DNA of 64,000 nucleotides from Pseudobdellovibrionaceae bacterium (GTDB lineage Bacteria; Bdellovibrionota; UBA1018; UBA6935): NCBI GenBank assembly GCA_002722705.1, contig PBMP01000004.1, positions 11,873 to 75,872 of the forward strand, read 5' to 3'. Shown piece by piece: positions 26,915 to 35,814 of this stretch (position 1 is its first letter; each line of letters starts with the position of its first letter). The notes under the pieces were generated by a model. It saw only the letters and a program-made list of their open reading frames with translations, ran no database searches and was not told where the DNA came from. The position numbers and the translations under genes were made by a program.

Positions 26915-27395
26915 GGTCTCGGGTGGCCGCTCGACGCAGCGCAATCTCCAGGTCTAGCCCTGCCGTCACCCAGAGGCAAAGTGGATCTGTCTGCAATCCA
27001 TTGCCGGCTGCTCGCATCCGTCGGTACCGCTTGGCTGGCGAATCCGCAGTTGCCAAGTTGCAAAAGGGGCAGCGCTGCTGTTGCATCAATTTGACGGGCT
27101 CGTTGGTCACAAAGTGAACAATTTCCGCCGCCGTCATGTTGCCGGTACACGAGCCCAGCAAATGCGCCCGGACGCAAGCGGTGCACGCCGAGTGCAGGTT
27201 GCAAGACGGAAACTGCGCCAATTCAAGCAGCTCGTCCTCCGACGCGCAGATGGTGCACGGGCCTCTTCGTTGCAGCGGTCGCTTGAGCGATGTGGCCGAC
27301 AGCAAAGCAATGCACGGGACGCAAAAATCGGTGCGGCCGGCGATCAGTGCCATTTCACCGCACACAAAATGGTTGACACAGGGTGTGGCCGCCAT
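26886..27395 (-). CDS. RING-finger protein, possible E3 ubiquitin ligase
   Basis: A 169-aa protein from the ATG at 27395. It has the C3HC4 spacing of a RING finger: CTIC, then 14 residues to CNLH, SACTAC, and CPFC after a long loop. An upstream Cys/His group (CVNHFVC, CVPC) may form a second zinc site. RING proteins bring E2 enzymes to substrates, so it may redirect host ubiquitination. The 5' end overlaps the divergent exonuclease by 27 bp. F-box-like proteins nearby (28016, 30050) point to the same process. Confidence 0.75.
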   Translation of the reverse strand: MAATPCVNHFVCGEMALIAGRTDFCVPCIALLSATSLKRPLQRRGPCTICASEDELLELAQFPSCNLHSACTACVRAHLLGSCTGNMTAAEIVHFVTNEPVKLMQQQRCPFCNLATADSPAKRYRRMRAAGNGLQTDPLCLWVTAGLDLEIALRRAATRDHERRHTNAP

Positions 27396-28028
27396 TGTTT
27401 TTTTGATCTTGAAACCACTGGCGTTGGGCCCGACGCTCAAATTACCTGCGGCGCGACGGCATGGAATGACGGAAGTGTCAAAGCGTGGCACGGCGAAGCA
27501 GGAAAAACAATGCCGAGCGACGTCGCGATTGCCCTGGCACGCGAGCTGCTCGGCGCAGACGAAGTGTACACCTTCAACGGCGCCGCGTTTGACCTGCGTT
27601 TGCTTTACCAGCTTTCGAAAGTAGAAGAGCTAAAACAGTTGGCACTACGCCACCGCGATCTAATGGTTGATTTCTGGGCCGAAAATAGGTATTTTACGTC
27701 TATGGAGTCTTTGGCCGCCCCCACATTGGGCGTTGGCAAATCGAATAACGGAGGGTGGGCCGCCACCGCGTGGTTTGACGGCGAGCACGAAGCAGTGCTC
27801 GACTATTGCAAACGCGACGTTGAAGTCCTGCGCGAATTGATCGCGCAGGCAACGTTAACGGGCAAGCTTACCCGCGTGAGCAAAGCCGGCCGAAAAAGCG
27901 CGTGGGTGTTGCCATCGCTGGACGGTACCGTCAGGACCGTTTCGGCCGCAAGCGCCGCTGTGGCGCCGGCGCCAACGTGGATGAAAACAGAACCAAAACC
28001 GGGGCCAGACTTGTCATGGACGCGTTAG
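27369..28028 (+). CDS. DEDDy 3'-5' exonuclease (RNase H-like)
   Basis: A 219-aa protein from the ATG at 27369. Motif I is FFDLETTG, motif II is TFNGAAFDLRLL and motif III is YCKRDV, the Tyr-xxx-Asp form that marks the DEDDy class. The pattern fits RNase_H_2/PolB-type proofreading exonucleases. The start overlaps the RING gene on the other strand by 27 bp, and the end overlaps the ankyrin gene by 13 bp. A role in DNA repair or replication fidelity is likely; the frame is open upstream only from TTG. Confidence 0.82.
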   Translation: MVDTGCGRHCFFDLETTGVGPDAQITCGATAWNDGSVKAWHGEAGKTMPSDVAIALARELLGADEVYTFNGAAFDLRLLYQLSKVEELKQLALRHRDLMVDFWAENRYFTSMESLAAPTLGVGKSNNGGWAATAWFDGEHEAVLDYCKRDVEVLRELIAQATLTGKLTRVSKAGRKSAWVLPSLDGTVRTVSAASAAVAPAPTWMKTEPKPGPDLSWTR

Positions 28029-28891
28029 TAAGCACCCATGTGCAGCCTAAACCCCGCTTACGAGAGGATACCTCGTTTCTCAACAAACGGGCCAACTTTA
28101 TACTTGCGTGTTTGCAAGACAATACCGCCGAAGTCAAGCGCCTCATTAAAACGGTTGCGCCGCGACTTGGCCGAATCACGCGAAAGCACTGCGTGTACGC
28201 GTGCGTACGAAGGGGCAGTGTGCGCACGCTACGGACGTTGATTAATGGGGGATTTGCGGTGCCGGCGCCGGCGCTGCTGTATCTGCCGCTAGGTTTGCCG
28301 GAGACGAAGATTCAAAGCATCGGAGTTCAGCTCCTGTTGCATGGCGCGTCCGCACTTAGCGTGTCGTGGACAAACGGCACGGTGTTGATGACGGTGCTGC
28401 CGCACTGCTACAGCGCAGCCGGTGTTTTACTCCTTCGGCTTGTGCTTCTTTCCGGCGCAGGAACCGTTCAACTGCCACACGAGTACCCCGCCCGAAATCT
28501 CGAAACCGCCAATGCCGTGGCGTACGTGTACAAACGATTGTGTCTTGGAACAAACGTGAATTGGGCTGATGCTGCTGTGGCGCTGCTTGGTGAACGCGCG
28601 GCAGTGGCGACGGCCATTCGGCTTGGGCCCACGCGCGCCTCTCATGCGTTGAAGCTACTGGTGGAGTCTGGGTGCGACCCGCGACCATACGCGCCGGTTT
28701 TGCAACTGCCATCGCTTTCAGGGCTGACCGTTATTTGCGGCGTCAATCGATACGCGCCACATCGCGTTCGCGAAACGGCTTGGTGGATTTTTGCGTGCAA
28801 CTGCGTGCGGCAGATGCGCAAGCTCGCGACGCTGCCTAACGAATTGTTGTTTTTAATCGTGGCACATCTTCCGTGGACCCGCAACCAGTAA
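28016..28891 (+). CDS. Ankyrin-like protein with C-terminal F-box-like motif
   Basis: A 291-aa protein from the ATG at 28016. The N-terminal half has degenerate ankyrin-like units (FILACLQDNTAEVKRLIK, KHCVYACVRRGSVRTL, VQLLLHGAS). The last 25 residues read LATLPNELLFLIVAHLP, the core of an F-box. Poxvirus ankyrin proteins carry an F-box-like PRANC motif at the same end and plug into SCF ubiquitin ligases. The same arrangement here suggests ankyrin repeats select targets while the C-terminus binds Skp1. Inferred from motif only. Confidence 0.7.
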   Translation: MDALVSTHVQPKPRLREDTSFLNKRANFILACLQDNTAEVKRLIKTVAPRLGRITRKHCVYACVRRGSVRTLRTLINGGFAVPAPALLYLPLGLPETKIQSIGVQLLLHGASALSVSWTNGTVLMTVLPHCYSAAGVLLLRLVLLSGAGTVQLPHEYPARNLETANAVAYVYKRLCLGTNVNWADAAVALLGERAAVATAIRLGPTRASHALKLLVESGCDPRPYAPVLQLPSLSGLTVICGVNRYAPHRVRETAWWIFACNCVRQMRKLATLPNELLFLIVAHLPWTRNQ

Positions 28892-28894
28892 AGC

Positions 28895-29605
28895 ATGGAT
28901 CGTCTAGGAAGCACCGATCCATACAAAGCGCTTGGCGTGGCGTTGTCCGCCGACGATGCGGCAGTGAAAAAGGCGTATCGCCTCAAGGTTCTTCAATGCC
29001 ACCCCGACAAATGCGGTGATTTGGACGAAAAGGCCCGCGCAAAGAAAAAAACCGAGTTTGAAACGCTCACCGCAGCCCGCGACGTGTTGCTCGACGACGA
29101 GGCGCGCGAGCTATACGACGCAAAACACGGCAAGTGCCACAGATGCCCATACGGCGGCCTGCGTCAGCCGTCGCCATTGAATGGCGGGTGGTACCCAAAA
29201 TGCACAAAGTGCCAACCAGTTTTCCCCGTGGGGGCCAATGCATACGCAAGCATGATGCACACACACGATACAATTCGTGATGCGCAACTGGAAGTTGCTC
29301 AACAAATTTTAAAATTGGAAAAGTTAAAAGAAGAGTATACCTTTAAAAAGAATGCTAGAACCGCCGAAATTCGCACGCTGAAACGGAAACGGAACCAGAT
29401 TGATCGCGACCTCAATAAACTGCATTCCCAGTCATTTGTCGCAGAACGCGAAAACATGCAAACCGACAAAATGCTCAAGGAACTCACCACGTTAAATCAA
29501 AATTTAACGTTTCAGGCAAATCACTTGTCGACGTCTACTGTGTACTTTACGCCGCCGCAGCGCCCCCGCCGGTCAACCGCTGGCTCGCGGTCCACAGCAA
29601 CGTGA
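28895..29605 (+). CDS. J-domain (DnaJ-like) protein with Cys pairs and coiled coil
   Basis: A 236-aa protein. The N-terminal J domain carries the HPD signature in LQCHPDKCGD and typical flanking helices (YKALGV, FETLTAARDVL). Two CxxC pairs follow (CHRC, CTKC), suggesting zinc binding, then a long coiled coil (LEVAQQILKLEKLKEEY and beyond). It should activate a host Hsp70; targets are unknown. It starts 3 nt after the upstream stop and overlaps the convergent membrane gene at the 3' end. Viral J proteins such as polyomavirus T antigens also recruit Hsp70. Confidence 0.85.
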   Translation: MDRLGSTDPYKALGVALSADDAAVKKAYRLKVLQCHPDKCGDLDEKARAKKKTEFETLTAARDVLLDDEARELYDAKHGKCHRCPYGGLRQPSPLNGGWYPKCTKCQPVFPVGANAYASMMHTHDTIRDAQLEVAQQILKLEKLKEEYTFKKNARTAEIRTLKRKRNQIDRDLNKLHSQSFVAERENMQTDKMLKELTTLNQNLTFQANHLSTSTVYFTPPQRPRRSTAGSRSTAT

Positions 29606-29969
29606 GGAAGAAGACAGAAAACAGCAACACCCACCACACAGGCAACGCTTCAAAAAATATAGAACGAAGCATTACAGCAATTAGGTTAGATAAAAACTGC
29701 GTCGCCACTTGCGCCGATAGCGCCAAAACGTACACAAATAAAGTTTTGTACGGCCCGAACCCAACCGCCGTCTTTTCAATCACGTCGCGCGCAGCCAAAA
29801 TTACAAAGATTAACGCCGCCAAAGCAAGCGACAGGACAGCTGTTACTCTGGTGTTTTGATCCATTAAGGCCTGAACGGCCTGAAACGTAACCGTGAACGT
29901 CAGCGTGTTTTGAAACATAGGGATTAATTGACCCAGTTCTTGACTCGCCACAGTATCGAACCAGGGCAT
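29547..29969 (-). CDS. Membrane protein with two or three helices
   Basis: A 140-aa protein from the ATG at 29969 (MPWFDTVASQEL); an ATG at 30014 would add 15 residues but overlaps the TATA element. Helices include VLSLALAALIFVILAA, LFVYVLALSAQVA and VWWVLLFSVFFLTLLW, with a Gly/Ala tail. The end overlaps the J-domain gene by 59 bp. Family unknown. Confidence 0.6.
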   Translation of the reverse strand: MPWFDTVASQELGQLIPMFQNTLTFTVTFQAVQALMDQNTRVTAVLSLALAALIFVILAARDVIEKTAVGFGPYKTLFVYVLALSAQVATQFLSNLIAVMLRSIFFEALPVWWVLLFSVFFLTLLWTASQRLTGGGAAAA

Positions 29970-30012
29970 TGTTAACGGCGTCTTTAAGAATGGAGGTGCG
30001 CGCGACGACCTC

Positions 30013-30019
30013 ATATACG
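30013..30019. promoter_or_regulatory. TATA-like element between divergent genes
   Basis: ATATACG on the plus strand (CGTATAT on minus) lies 31-37 nt from the forward ATG at 30050 and 44-50 nt from the reverse ATG at 29969. Confidence 0.5.
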
Positions 30020-30049
30020 ATTCCGTTCAATCAGTGGCCGTGCGACAAA

Positions 30050-31135
30050 ATGCGACCGCCGCGGCAGATTATGATCACTTGCCTCGATGGGTTGGTCCCG
30101 CGTTGCCTCGTGCTGACAGACAACGGGCTATGGACGGCGCGGAAGCTCCGCCCCTCCGATCCGACGTTTACGATGCGACGCATTCACCGCAGTGGCGGTC
30201 GTATGATGAGCATATCCCCCGGCGGTTGCACCGTGTTTGTGTGCAAAGGCACAAGCGTCATTAGCGCTCTTGGCACTTCGTCGAACCCCAACCCGGTCGC
30301 GTTCGCCTTCGACTGCGTGTACGATGTGCTCGCAATCGCCGCGTTGTGCGATGCCGCCGCGCTGGTGGCTACGCGTACCGCGATATGGGTGCTGTTCACC
30401 CGCAACAGCAGCGGCATGGTGCTTTCCCGCACCGCCAGCATGCAGCGGGTTGCCGGCGGGTTCTTGGCCGGCTTTTCCTGGGACAAGCCGGCGTCGGAAG
30501 CAATTTTCGCCGAAGTTAGCAGCTTGGCTGCTATTCCGTGCGGAACCAATCGTTGGCAGGTCGTTGGACACGACCGGTTTGCGCGAAAACTGTTTATGTT
30601 TGCGTTGACATACGACGCGGACAGCTCCACCCCGTGGTTCGGCGGCACCGTCACGGCCGTTGCGGGCGATGGAAGCGCAGACGCGCCTTACGGTGGATTG
30701 ATGCGGCTCGAAAGCACGGCCACTCCAAACGTCGTGTTTGCAACCGCATGGCTGGGCAAAGTCAAGGGCAGGGAATGCAAGGATCGAACCGTTTATGCCA
30801 TCAACGTGGCCACAGGAAAGGCCAGCAAGCTCTACGCGGCAAAACGTCCGTCGTTGCTGTGCCCGGCGCTGCACGGCGATATTTTGAACGCGACCGCGGA
30901 AAAACTTGAAATTGTACGCAACGTTGGCGCACCTTCAGCAGCCATACGGTTTCTGTGCGGGTTTTGGTCACGAGCGCGACACAGGAACATGGGGGCCGTG
31001 CAGCACAAGGCCGTTAGGGCCGTGCTGCTCGCTTGTTCGCGGAGACACCTGCCGCTCGAATTGCAAGAGTACATCCTAAGCTTTGTAGCAATCGACATGC
31101 TGGGCAGGGCGAACCGGTGTTTTTTGAGTAGTTGA
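30050..31135 (+). CDS. Propeller-like protein with C-terminal F-box-like motif
   Basis: A 361-aa protein from the ATG at 30050 (MRPPRQIMITCLDG). Repeated strand units (LVPRCLVLTDNGLWTAR, GGCTVFVCKGTSVISALG, AALVATRTAIWVLFTR, VFATAWLGKVKG) resemble a propeller. Near the end, HLPLELQEYILSFVA matches an F-box core at the C-terminus, as in the 28016 and 37591 proteins. It could be a substrate-selecting ligase adaptor. Earlier in-frame ATG at 29990 is possible; the TATA spacing favours 30050. Confidence 0.65.
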   Translation: MRPPRQIMITCLDGLVPRCLVLTDNGLWTARKLRPSDPTFTMRRIHRSGGRMMSISPGGCTVFVCKGTSVISALGTSSNPNPVAFAFDCVYDVLAIAALCDAAALVATRTAIWVLFTRNSSGMVLSRTASMQRVAGGFLAGFSWDKPASEAIFAEVSSLAAIPCGTNRWQVVGHDRFARKLFMFALTYDADSSTPWFGGTVTAVAGDGSADAPYGGLMRLESTATPNVVFATAWLGKVKGRECKDRTVYAINVATGKASKLYAAKRPSLLCPALHGDILNATAEKLEIVRNVGAPSAAIRFLCGFWSRARHRNMGAVQHKAVRAVLLACSRRHLPLELQEYILSFVAIDMLGRANRCFLSS

Positions 31136-31144
31136 GTTGTGCCC

Positions 31145-31151
31145 TTATATT
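31145..31151 (+). promoter_or_regulatory. TATA-like element
   Basis: TTATATT 30 nt upstream of the ATG at 31175. Confidence 0.45.
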
Positions 31152-31174
31152 CGGCACCTTGTGCGTTCAACGCC

Positions 31175-31408
31175 ATGACGCCCAACACCAACTTGAGGCG
31201 GGCCGCGATGCGGCTATCACGTAAAAGCGCCGACTTGCTAGACATGCCCTTGCCCGAAACACCAGCAAACACCACAAGGGATGATCTAAGTGCAGTATTA
31301 TTGACAATGCGCCACATGCCCAATCCTACAAATCGATTTCGCGCGGCCGCTCGTGCCCGGGTTTTCGAGCTATGCCGGGAGTTAATTAGCAAACAATCAC
31401 GACCTTAA
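31175..31408 (+). CDS. Small basic protein, unknown
   Basis: A 77-aa Arg/Lys-rich protein (LRRAAMRLSRKS, FRAAARARVFELCREL) from the first ATG, with a well-placed TATA element 30 nt upstream. The longer frame starts at GTG. No homologue recognised; it could bind nucleic acid. An antisense ORF (30832-31392) lacks a good start and is not favoured. Confidence 0.5.
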   Translation: MTPNTNLRRAAMRLSRKSADLLDMPLPETPANTTRDDLSAVLLTMRHMPNPTNRFRAAARARVFELCRELISKQSRP

Positions 31409-32103
31409 ATGTCAATCGCCGTTGAATCCGCACCGTGTTACGACGACAAATTTTAGTCCCAAACTCCCTTTTAGGGATTAAGAGGCCGCCCGGCCCCAGA
31501 TCATGAGTATACCCCCCCTCGTCCGAAACCGTAACCCATTCAACGAACTAATTATCTAAGTAAAATCACCCCTAACAAAGGTGCCTTGAACCGTGAAAAA
31601 AAGAGGCGATTATCACGCGTTGATAGATCACTTTCGGGAATGAGTAGGGAGTACTTTTTTTAGTTAGTAAGTAAGTGGCTACGTTATCTCATTTGTATGA
31701 GTTACAGTTGTGTTTTGAGATGGGGTATTCATGATCTGAGCGCCCAGGGCCCTTTACGCCCTAATAGTGCATTTTCACCAACCACATATCTTCAAAGACA
31801 ACCCACCGTGGTCGAGCAATCAAGCGGCAATGCGGCGTTAACAACCGTAGCGAGCTATATCTGACCACTCCCGGTGCACGCCGTTCTGCGTGTGGTGAAA
31901 CGATCCGGGTGTATAAATTGTACAATTTGGGTAAAAAAATGATCACATGTCAATAGATTGGTTTCGGGCGTATACCACGGAAAAGGGCAAGTTATTCGTG
32001 GTTTTTGGGCTGGGGTGCGTTTGTGCTTTTTGAAGGTTTTAACCTCTTATTACAAAAGAATAAATGGCAAAATTATTGAATTACATTTACTCAACGTTCA
32101 GTC
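31409..32103. other. Longest gene-free stretch, 695 bp
   Basis: No convincing ORF on either strand. It is A+T-rich in parts, with a perfect 14-bp palindrome AAATTGTACAATTT (31915-31928), homopolymer runs (for example a T-run near 31655) and short direct motifs. No tRNA cloverleaf or CRISPR structure seen. It could contain a replication origin, a non-coding RNA or the 5' region of the 32104 gene; none is established. Confidence 0.4.
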
Positions 32104-33576
32104 ATGTGGACCGATCGAAGCCTGCGCCGCCACGTTACCGTCGCGCGGTTGCAGCGCACAGCGGTCAAGTTCACGGTGCGGCCGAGGCGGCTGTGGGCGC
32201 CACGCGCACTCGTCAACTGGAAGCCGTACGTATCAAAGTATACTGACGTGACACCGGGCCAGGTGGTAAATCGACTGGGACGAAATGGCCTGTGGATGTG
32301 CGATAGGGAGTGCCGCCACATGATCGACGGGGTTGGGTTTGTCTGCAACCGCCCGTGCGCCTGCGTTCTTTGTCCGTGGTGTTGCGCGGGCACGGCTCAC
32401 TGCCCCGGCGCTAAGTGGACGCAGATCAAGTTTCCACGGGCGCGCCAAGCGCGCCCGTGCGCGATTGTCGATCCGATTTTGTCGCCGCCTGCGACCATGG
32501 CCGCAATGGCGGCGTTTCCCGGCACGATGCACATTCAAATCCAAGCGGCGATACGCGGCAACGCTAGGCTGCAACATCGCGCCGCCGAGTTTGGGGTCGA
32601 CCCAAAGGCGTATGCGACGGTGATAAACGAGCAACCAACGGACGCGGCGGCCTACCTCGCCCTGTTGCACATTGCGCCCCGAGTGCACACCGTGCTGCTG
32701 GAGCCGACGCTGTTGGACGTGTACTGCGCCGGGCTTTTCCGCCGCCGCCGTGTGCGGAACGAGCGAGTCACGTGCGGCATGTCCATGCTGAATGCGGAGA
32801 CGGGGCAAAGCGGCGTTTCTATTGGGCACGTTCGACCCGAAAGCTCGGCGCACAAGTGCGGCATCATCGCGGGCTGCGTACTGACCGCCGTGAACGGCGT
32901 CGACGTCCGGGGGTACACGAGCAACGCCACCTCCCGGTTGATTTTTAGGGAAATCGAAAAGCCGAGTGGCTGCTGGGACGAGTGGAGCGTTCGAGCGCAT
33001 TGCGCCCGCAATAGCTTTACGCTGCCACCGCAACTTCCACGGGCAACGCCGACGCCGGCAACGCCGGCGCCTACCAGTGGAACGGTGTGGTTTCGCAGGG
33101 CCGCCGTCGCCCTTACTTACTTTGTGGCGACGGTGCCGAATCGCATGGCGCGCATTGAACCGCGGACGGAACGATGGTCTGCGATTTCGATGCTGCGGCG
33201 GGCGTGGGAGTTGGTCGATTCACTCGGGATTTCAGAGGCCGCTGTGGCCGTTGTCTACGACGCACGCAATGCGGAGCTGGCGGACGCGCTGCACCTTGAA
33301 TTGAAGTCGAGAGCACGAGGCCGCGCATGCCGTGCGCGCGGGCGAGTAAGCGACCGCGTGACCGTCGAGTTTTACGTAGAAGACGACGACGGCGAACTTG
33401 CACGGCTGGTCAAAATAGCGCCTGCGCTTGTGCCGATTGACGGCGAGGACCTGAAGATTGCAGCCATGGAAGCGCTGCGCAACGCAAACTACGTTGTAAT
33501 CGATTCGTTTGCGGACGCGCAGACCGCAAACAGCATCTTTAGCGCCGTCCACTGCCTGCAAAACGAAACCGATTAG
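32104..33576 (+). CDS. PDZ-domain protein with Cys-rich N-terminus
   Basis: A 490-aa protein. The N-terminal half has a Cys/His cluster (CDREC, CNRPCAC, CPWCC, CPG) that may bind zinc. A PDZ-like domain lies around residues 230-300: SGVSIGHVRPESSAHK, then GCVLTAVNGVDVRGY, the GLGF-like entry and the helix-B region. The C-terminal third is alpha/beta with acidic patches (YVEDDDGELARL). It is a second PDZ-containing protein besides 2339-5950. No catalytic motif was identified. Confidence 0.65.
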   Translation: MWTDRSLRRHVTVARLQRTAVKFTVRPRRLWAPRALVNWKPYVSKYTDVTPGQVVNRLGRNGLWMCDRECRHMIDGVGFVCNRPCACVLCPWCCAGTAHCPGAKWTQIKFPRARQARPCAIVDPILSPPATMAAMAAFPGTMHIQIQAAIRGNARLQHRAAEFGVDPKAYATVINEQPTDAAAYLALLHIAPRVHTVLLEPTLLDVYCAGLFRRRRVRNERVTCGMSMLNAETGQSGVSIGHVRPESSAHKCGIIAGCVLTAVNGVDVRGYTSNATSRLIFREIEKPSGCWDEWSVRAHCARNSFTLPPQLPRATPTPATPAPTSGTVWFRRAAVALTYFVATVPNRMARIEPRTERWSAISMLRRAWELVDSLGISEAAVAVVYDARNAELADALHLELKSRARGRACRARGRVSDRVTVEFYVEDDDGELARLVKIAPALVPIDGEDLKIAAMEALRNANYVVIDSFADAQTANSIFSAVHCLQNETD

Positions 33577-33588
33577 TCCGCACCGTAA

Positions 33589-33595
33589 TATATAG
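33589..33595 (+). promoter_or_regulatory. TATA-like element
   Basis: TATATAG 40 nt upstream of the ATG at 33629, which supports that start over the TTG at 33602. Confidence 0.5.
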
Positions 33596-33628
33596 GCGTC
33601 GTTGGCATCGAGTCACTTAACCACAGGT

Positions 33629-34651
33629 ATGTTGCGTGATGATTATAAATATGTGTCGAATCGGACCCTGCGACAATTTAACTTGGGGAGGCTTCTAGGA
33701 CAAGGCACGTTTAACCGGGTGTACGAATTTAAAGATCCAGATCGCAAGGATGTAGTGTTACGGGTATCTAAAAAAATTTCGACCGCGAATGGAGACAAAA
33801 GAATACAGCATATGAAACGGGTACTACAAGATTTAAAACAAGCGGTCAAGCATTCACCGATTAAGGACATTTGCATTGCACCAATTGCACTTCAAATTCT
33901 CACACAAAAGGGACCAAAAGAAACCACGAAAACCATTTTGTGCACGGTCCCGCGCGGGTACGAAATTCTTACAAAACCAAACCGAATAAATTATACGCCG
34001 GAAGCAGTTACCAAGTTTTTTCAAAAGGCGTTAGAAAGCTCACGTTTTTTTGCGTGCACTGATTTAAAGGTCCCAAATTTAATGCTAACAAAAGACGGGC
34101 AAATCAAAATATATGACTTTGATGATTGCGTCGTTTATAATGGTATAGCCGACCCACGCAAACTTACACAGATAAAAGAAAATCAGAAACACAACGTATT
34201 TTTGACCAGCACGTACAGTTCGATCAAGTCTACATTTCTGCCGTCTACGGAAAGAAAAAAAAATTTTCCAATAAAAGGTATATTCAACTACAAGTTTAAT
34301 TCCGCGACTCAATTACAATTTTTGATTGTTTTGGCATACACGTGCGTGTATCTGCAACTTTTAGCGATAAATAAATTTACGTCTGCAAACACATTCAAAG
34401 AGGCTTTCAGAAATAAAATGTACCACTGGAAAGGCACCACTCGCATTGCAACACACGAAGGTCTTTCTGCTGAAATGGTTAGTTTAATTTATGCGCAAAA
34501 GGAACAGTTTGCAACAATGCCAGAATTCACTGGTTTGCTGGCACAATTTAATGACCTTGCACAAGAAGCAATTGCAACCATAAGCGCCAACCGAAAGGCG
34601 CAATTTGTCGAGGTGTTTGCGCCATTTATTGACCTACCGCGCGCACTTTAA
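33629..34651 (+). CDS. Protein kinase-like protein
   Basis: A 340-aa kinase fold from the ATG at 33629 (MLRDDYKYVSNR). Glycine loop GQGTFNRVY, VVLRVSKK for the beta-3 lysine, catalytic loop CTDLKVPN (Asp, Lys, Asn kept; His-Arg absent) and DFG-equivalent IYDFDD with Asp for Gly. The gene is A+T-rich and Lys-rich, like 2339-5950, 47514 and 48397, unlike its immediate neighbours. The end reads FAPFIDLPRAL. The substrate is unknown. Confidence 0.8.
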   Translation: MLRDDYKYVSNRTLRQFNLGRLLGQGTFNRVYEFKDPDRKDVVLRVSKKISTANGDKRIQHMKRVLQDLKQAVKHSPIKDICIAPIALQILTQKGPKETTKTILCTVPRGYEILTKPNRINYTPEAVTKFFQKALESSRFFACTDLKVPNLMLTKDGQIKIYDFDDCVVYNGIADPRKLTQIKENQKHNVFLTSTYSSIKSTFLPSTERKKNFPIKGIFNYKFNSATQLQFLIVLAYTCVYLQLLAINKFTSANTFKEAFRNKMYHWKGTTRIATHEGLSAEMVSLIYAQKEQFATMPEFTGLLAQFNDLAQEAIATISANRKAQFVEVFAPFIDLPRAL

Positions 34652-34682
34652 ATTGATGGTCGTCAACACCGCCTCTTGCCCG

Positions 34683-35741
34683 TCACTCTTCGTCGGTTTT
34701 GGGGTGCTTTTCGGCTGGCTGAGTGTACACGTCGTCATCATCGCCGGTTTCGGCGAGTTTACGTTTGGCCTCGCGAGCTGCAAAAAACTCGAGGTCTTCG
34801 TCAGTGACGCCTGCGTCGGGCCCGCCGCCCCGCGGCGCCGGTGTGGCGTAAAGCTTTGCACCCGGGCCGTTTAAGTACACGCTGGTTGTAAAAAGCGTGT
34901 CGTTAACCCAGCTGGCCTGCACGCCCATTTGCAGCGACATGTGCCCCTTAAAAATCACACCGGTCTTGGTCGGTTTGGTCATTGCATTTAAAATCGGCAG
35001 CCACTGAAGCCGCCCTCCGTGTGACCAATCCTTGAGCGGTTTGCCGTCGGCCACCGTGAAGGCGTTAGACGCCACCGCGGCGTTGCTTGCCTCTAGCGCC
35101 ACCCGCAGCGGGTGGTTTTCCTCAAACGCGTCGGAGACCGCCTCGCGGTCCGCGGCCGTCATTTCGCCCGACGGCGCGGTGGTGTACAGCTTAAACGTGA
35201 GCCAAGTCGAATTGCCCTCGGCCCCTCGGTTTTGCTTTGCCGGGCTAAAAAAGAAACGGCCGCGTTCGCCCGCCTCGCAGTTCAGGTCCTTCGCGACGCC
35301 GTCGTTGCCGACATGCTTGGCAAGCCCCTTTGGCAATGAGCCCGGAATCATTTCCTTGTGGTACTTGACGTAAGCCTTGGCCAGCTCACCGTCGGGTCCG
35401 TACAGCTTGTTAACGGTGGTCCAAAATTCATCAAGTTCCGGGGTGGCGTGCGACTCCTCGCACTGCAGGGAGATTGTAGTTTTCCCGTTCTCGTCGTTCA
35501 AAAACCCCGTCACTTCGAGAGGAGGCGACCGCAAGTCAACGTTGACGCCGTCGCTGGTTGTCTGCTTCAGCACCTTGCGACCGGTGTTTGTTTCTACCAA
35601 CGTAAAGGTCACCGAGTCGACGGGCGCAAACTGGCCTGTCGACGACACCCATGCCTTGGTTTTGCGCCCGCCGAGGCCGGAAACGGCGCTCGCGTATTCG
35701 TCAGCGGAAAGTGGATCGGTGCAAGTTGTGGTAGCAGACAT
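34683..35741 (-). CDS. Acidic-tailed protein of unknown function
   Basis: A 352-aa protein. The N-terminal 250 residues look beta-rich and globular (VDSVTFTLVETNTGRKVLKQ, GKTTISLQCEES, LQWLPILNAMT), with several aromatic and basic residues. The C-terminus is acidic with a Lys/Glu-rich end (LAETGDDDDVYTQ, HPKTDEE). The layout recalls single-strand DNA-binding proteins, but no motif is decisive. Upstream of the ATG there is no clear TATA element. Confidence 0.5.
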   Translation of the reverse strand: MSATTTCTDPLSADEYASAVSGLGGRKTKAWVSSTGQFAPVDSVTFTLVETNTGRKVLKQTTSDGVNVDLRSPPLEVTGFLNDENGKTTISLQCEESHATPELDEFWTTVNKLYGPDGELAKAYVKYHKEMIPGSLPKGLAKHVGNDGVAKDLNCEAGERGRFFFSPAKQNRGAEGNSTWLTFKLYTTAPSGEMTAADREAVSDAFEENHPLRVALEASNAAVASNAFTVADGKPLKDWSHGGRLQWLPILNAMTKPTKTGVIFKGHMSLQMGVQASWVNDTLFTTSVYLNGPGAKLYATPAPRGGGPDAGVTDEDLEFFAAREAKRKLAETGDDDDVYTQPAEKHPKTDEE

Positions 35742-35814
35742 GACTACAATAATTGTGATTAATGCAAATGGCCGCGTTTAATGATCTGATCGCAAATCAA
35801 AGCCAGCGTGGCAG

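Noticed and set aside
30128-30874. Long minus-strand ORF opposite the 30050 gene
   Set aside because: Coding character and the F-box-like end are on the plus strand; the ORF is a GC-rich shadow.
32233-33033. Minus-strand ORF opposite the PDZ gene
   Set aside because: The PDZ-like and Cys motifs are on the plus strand.
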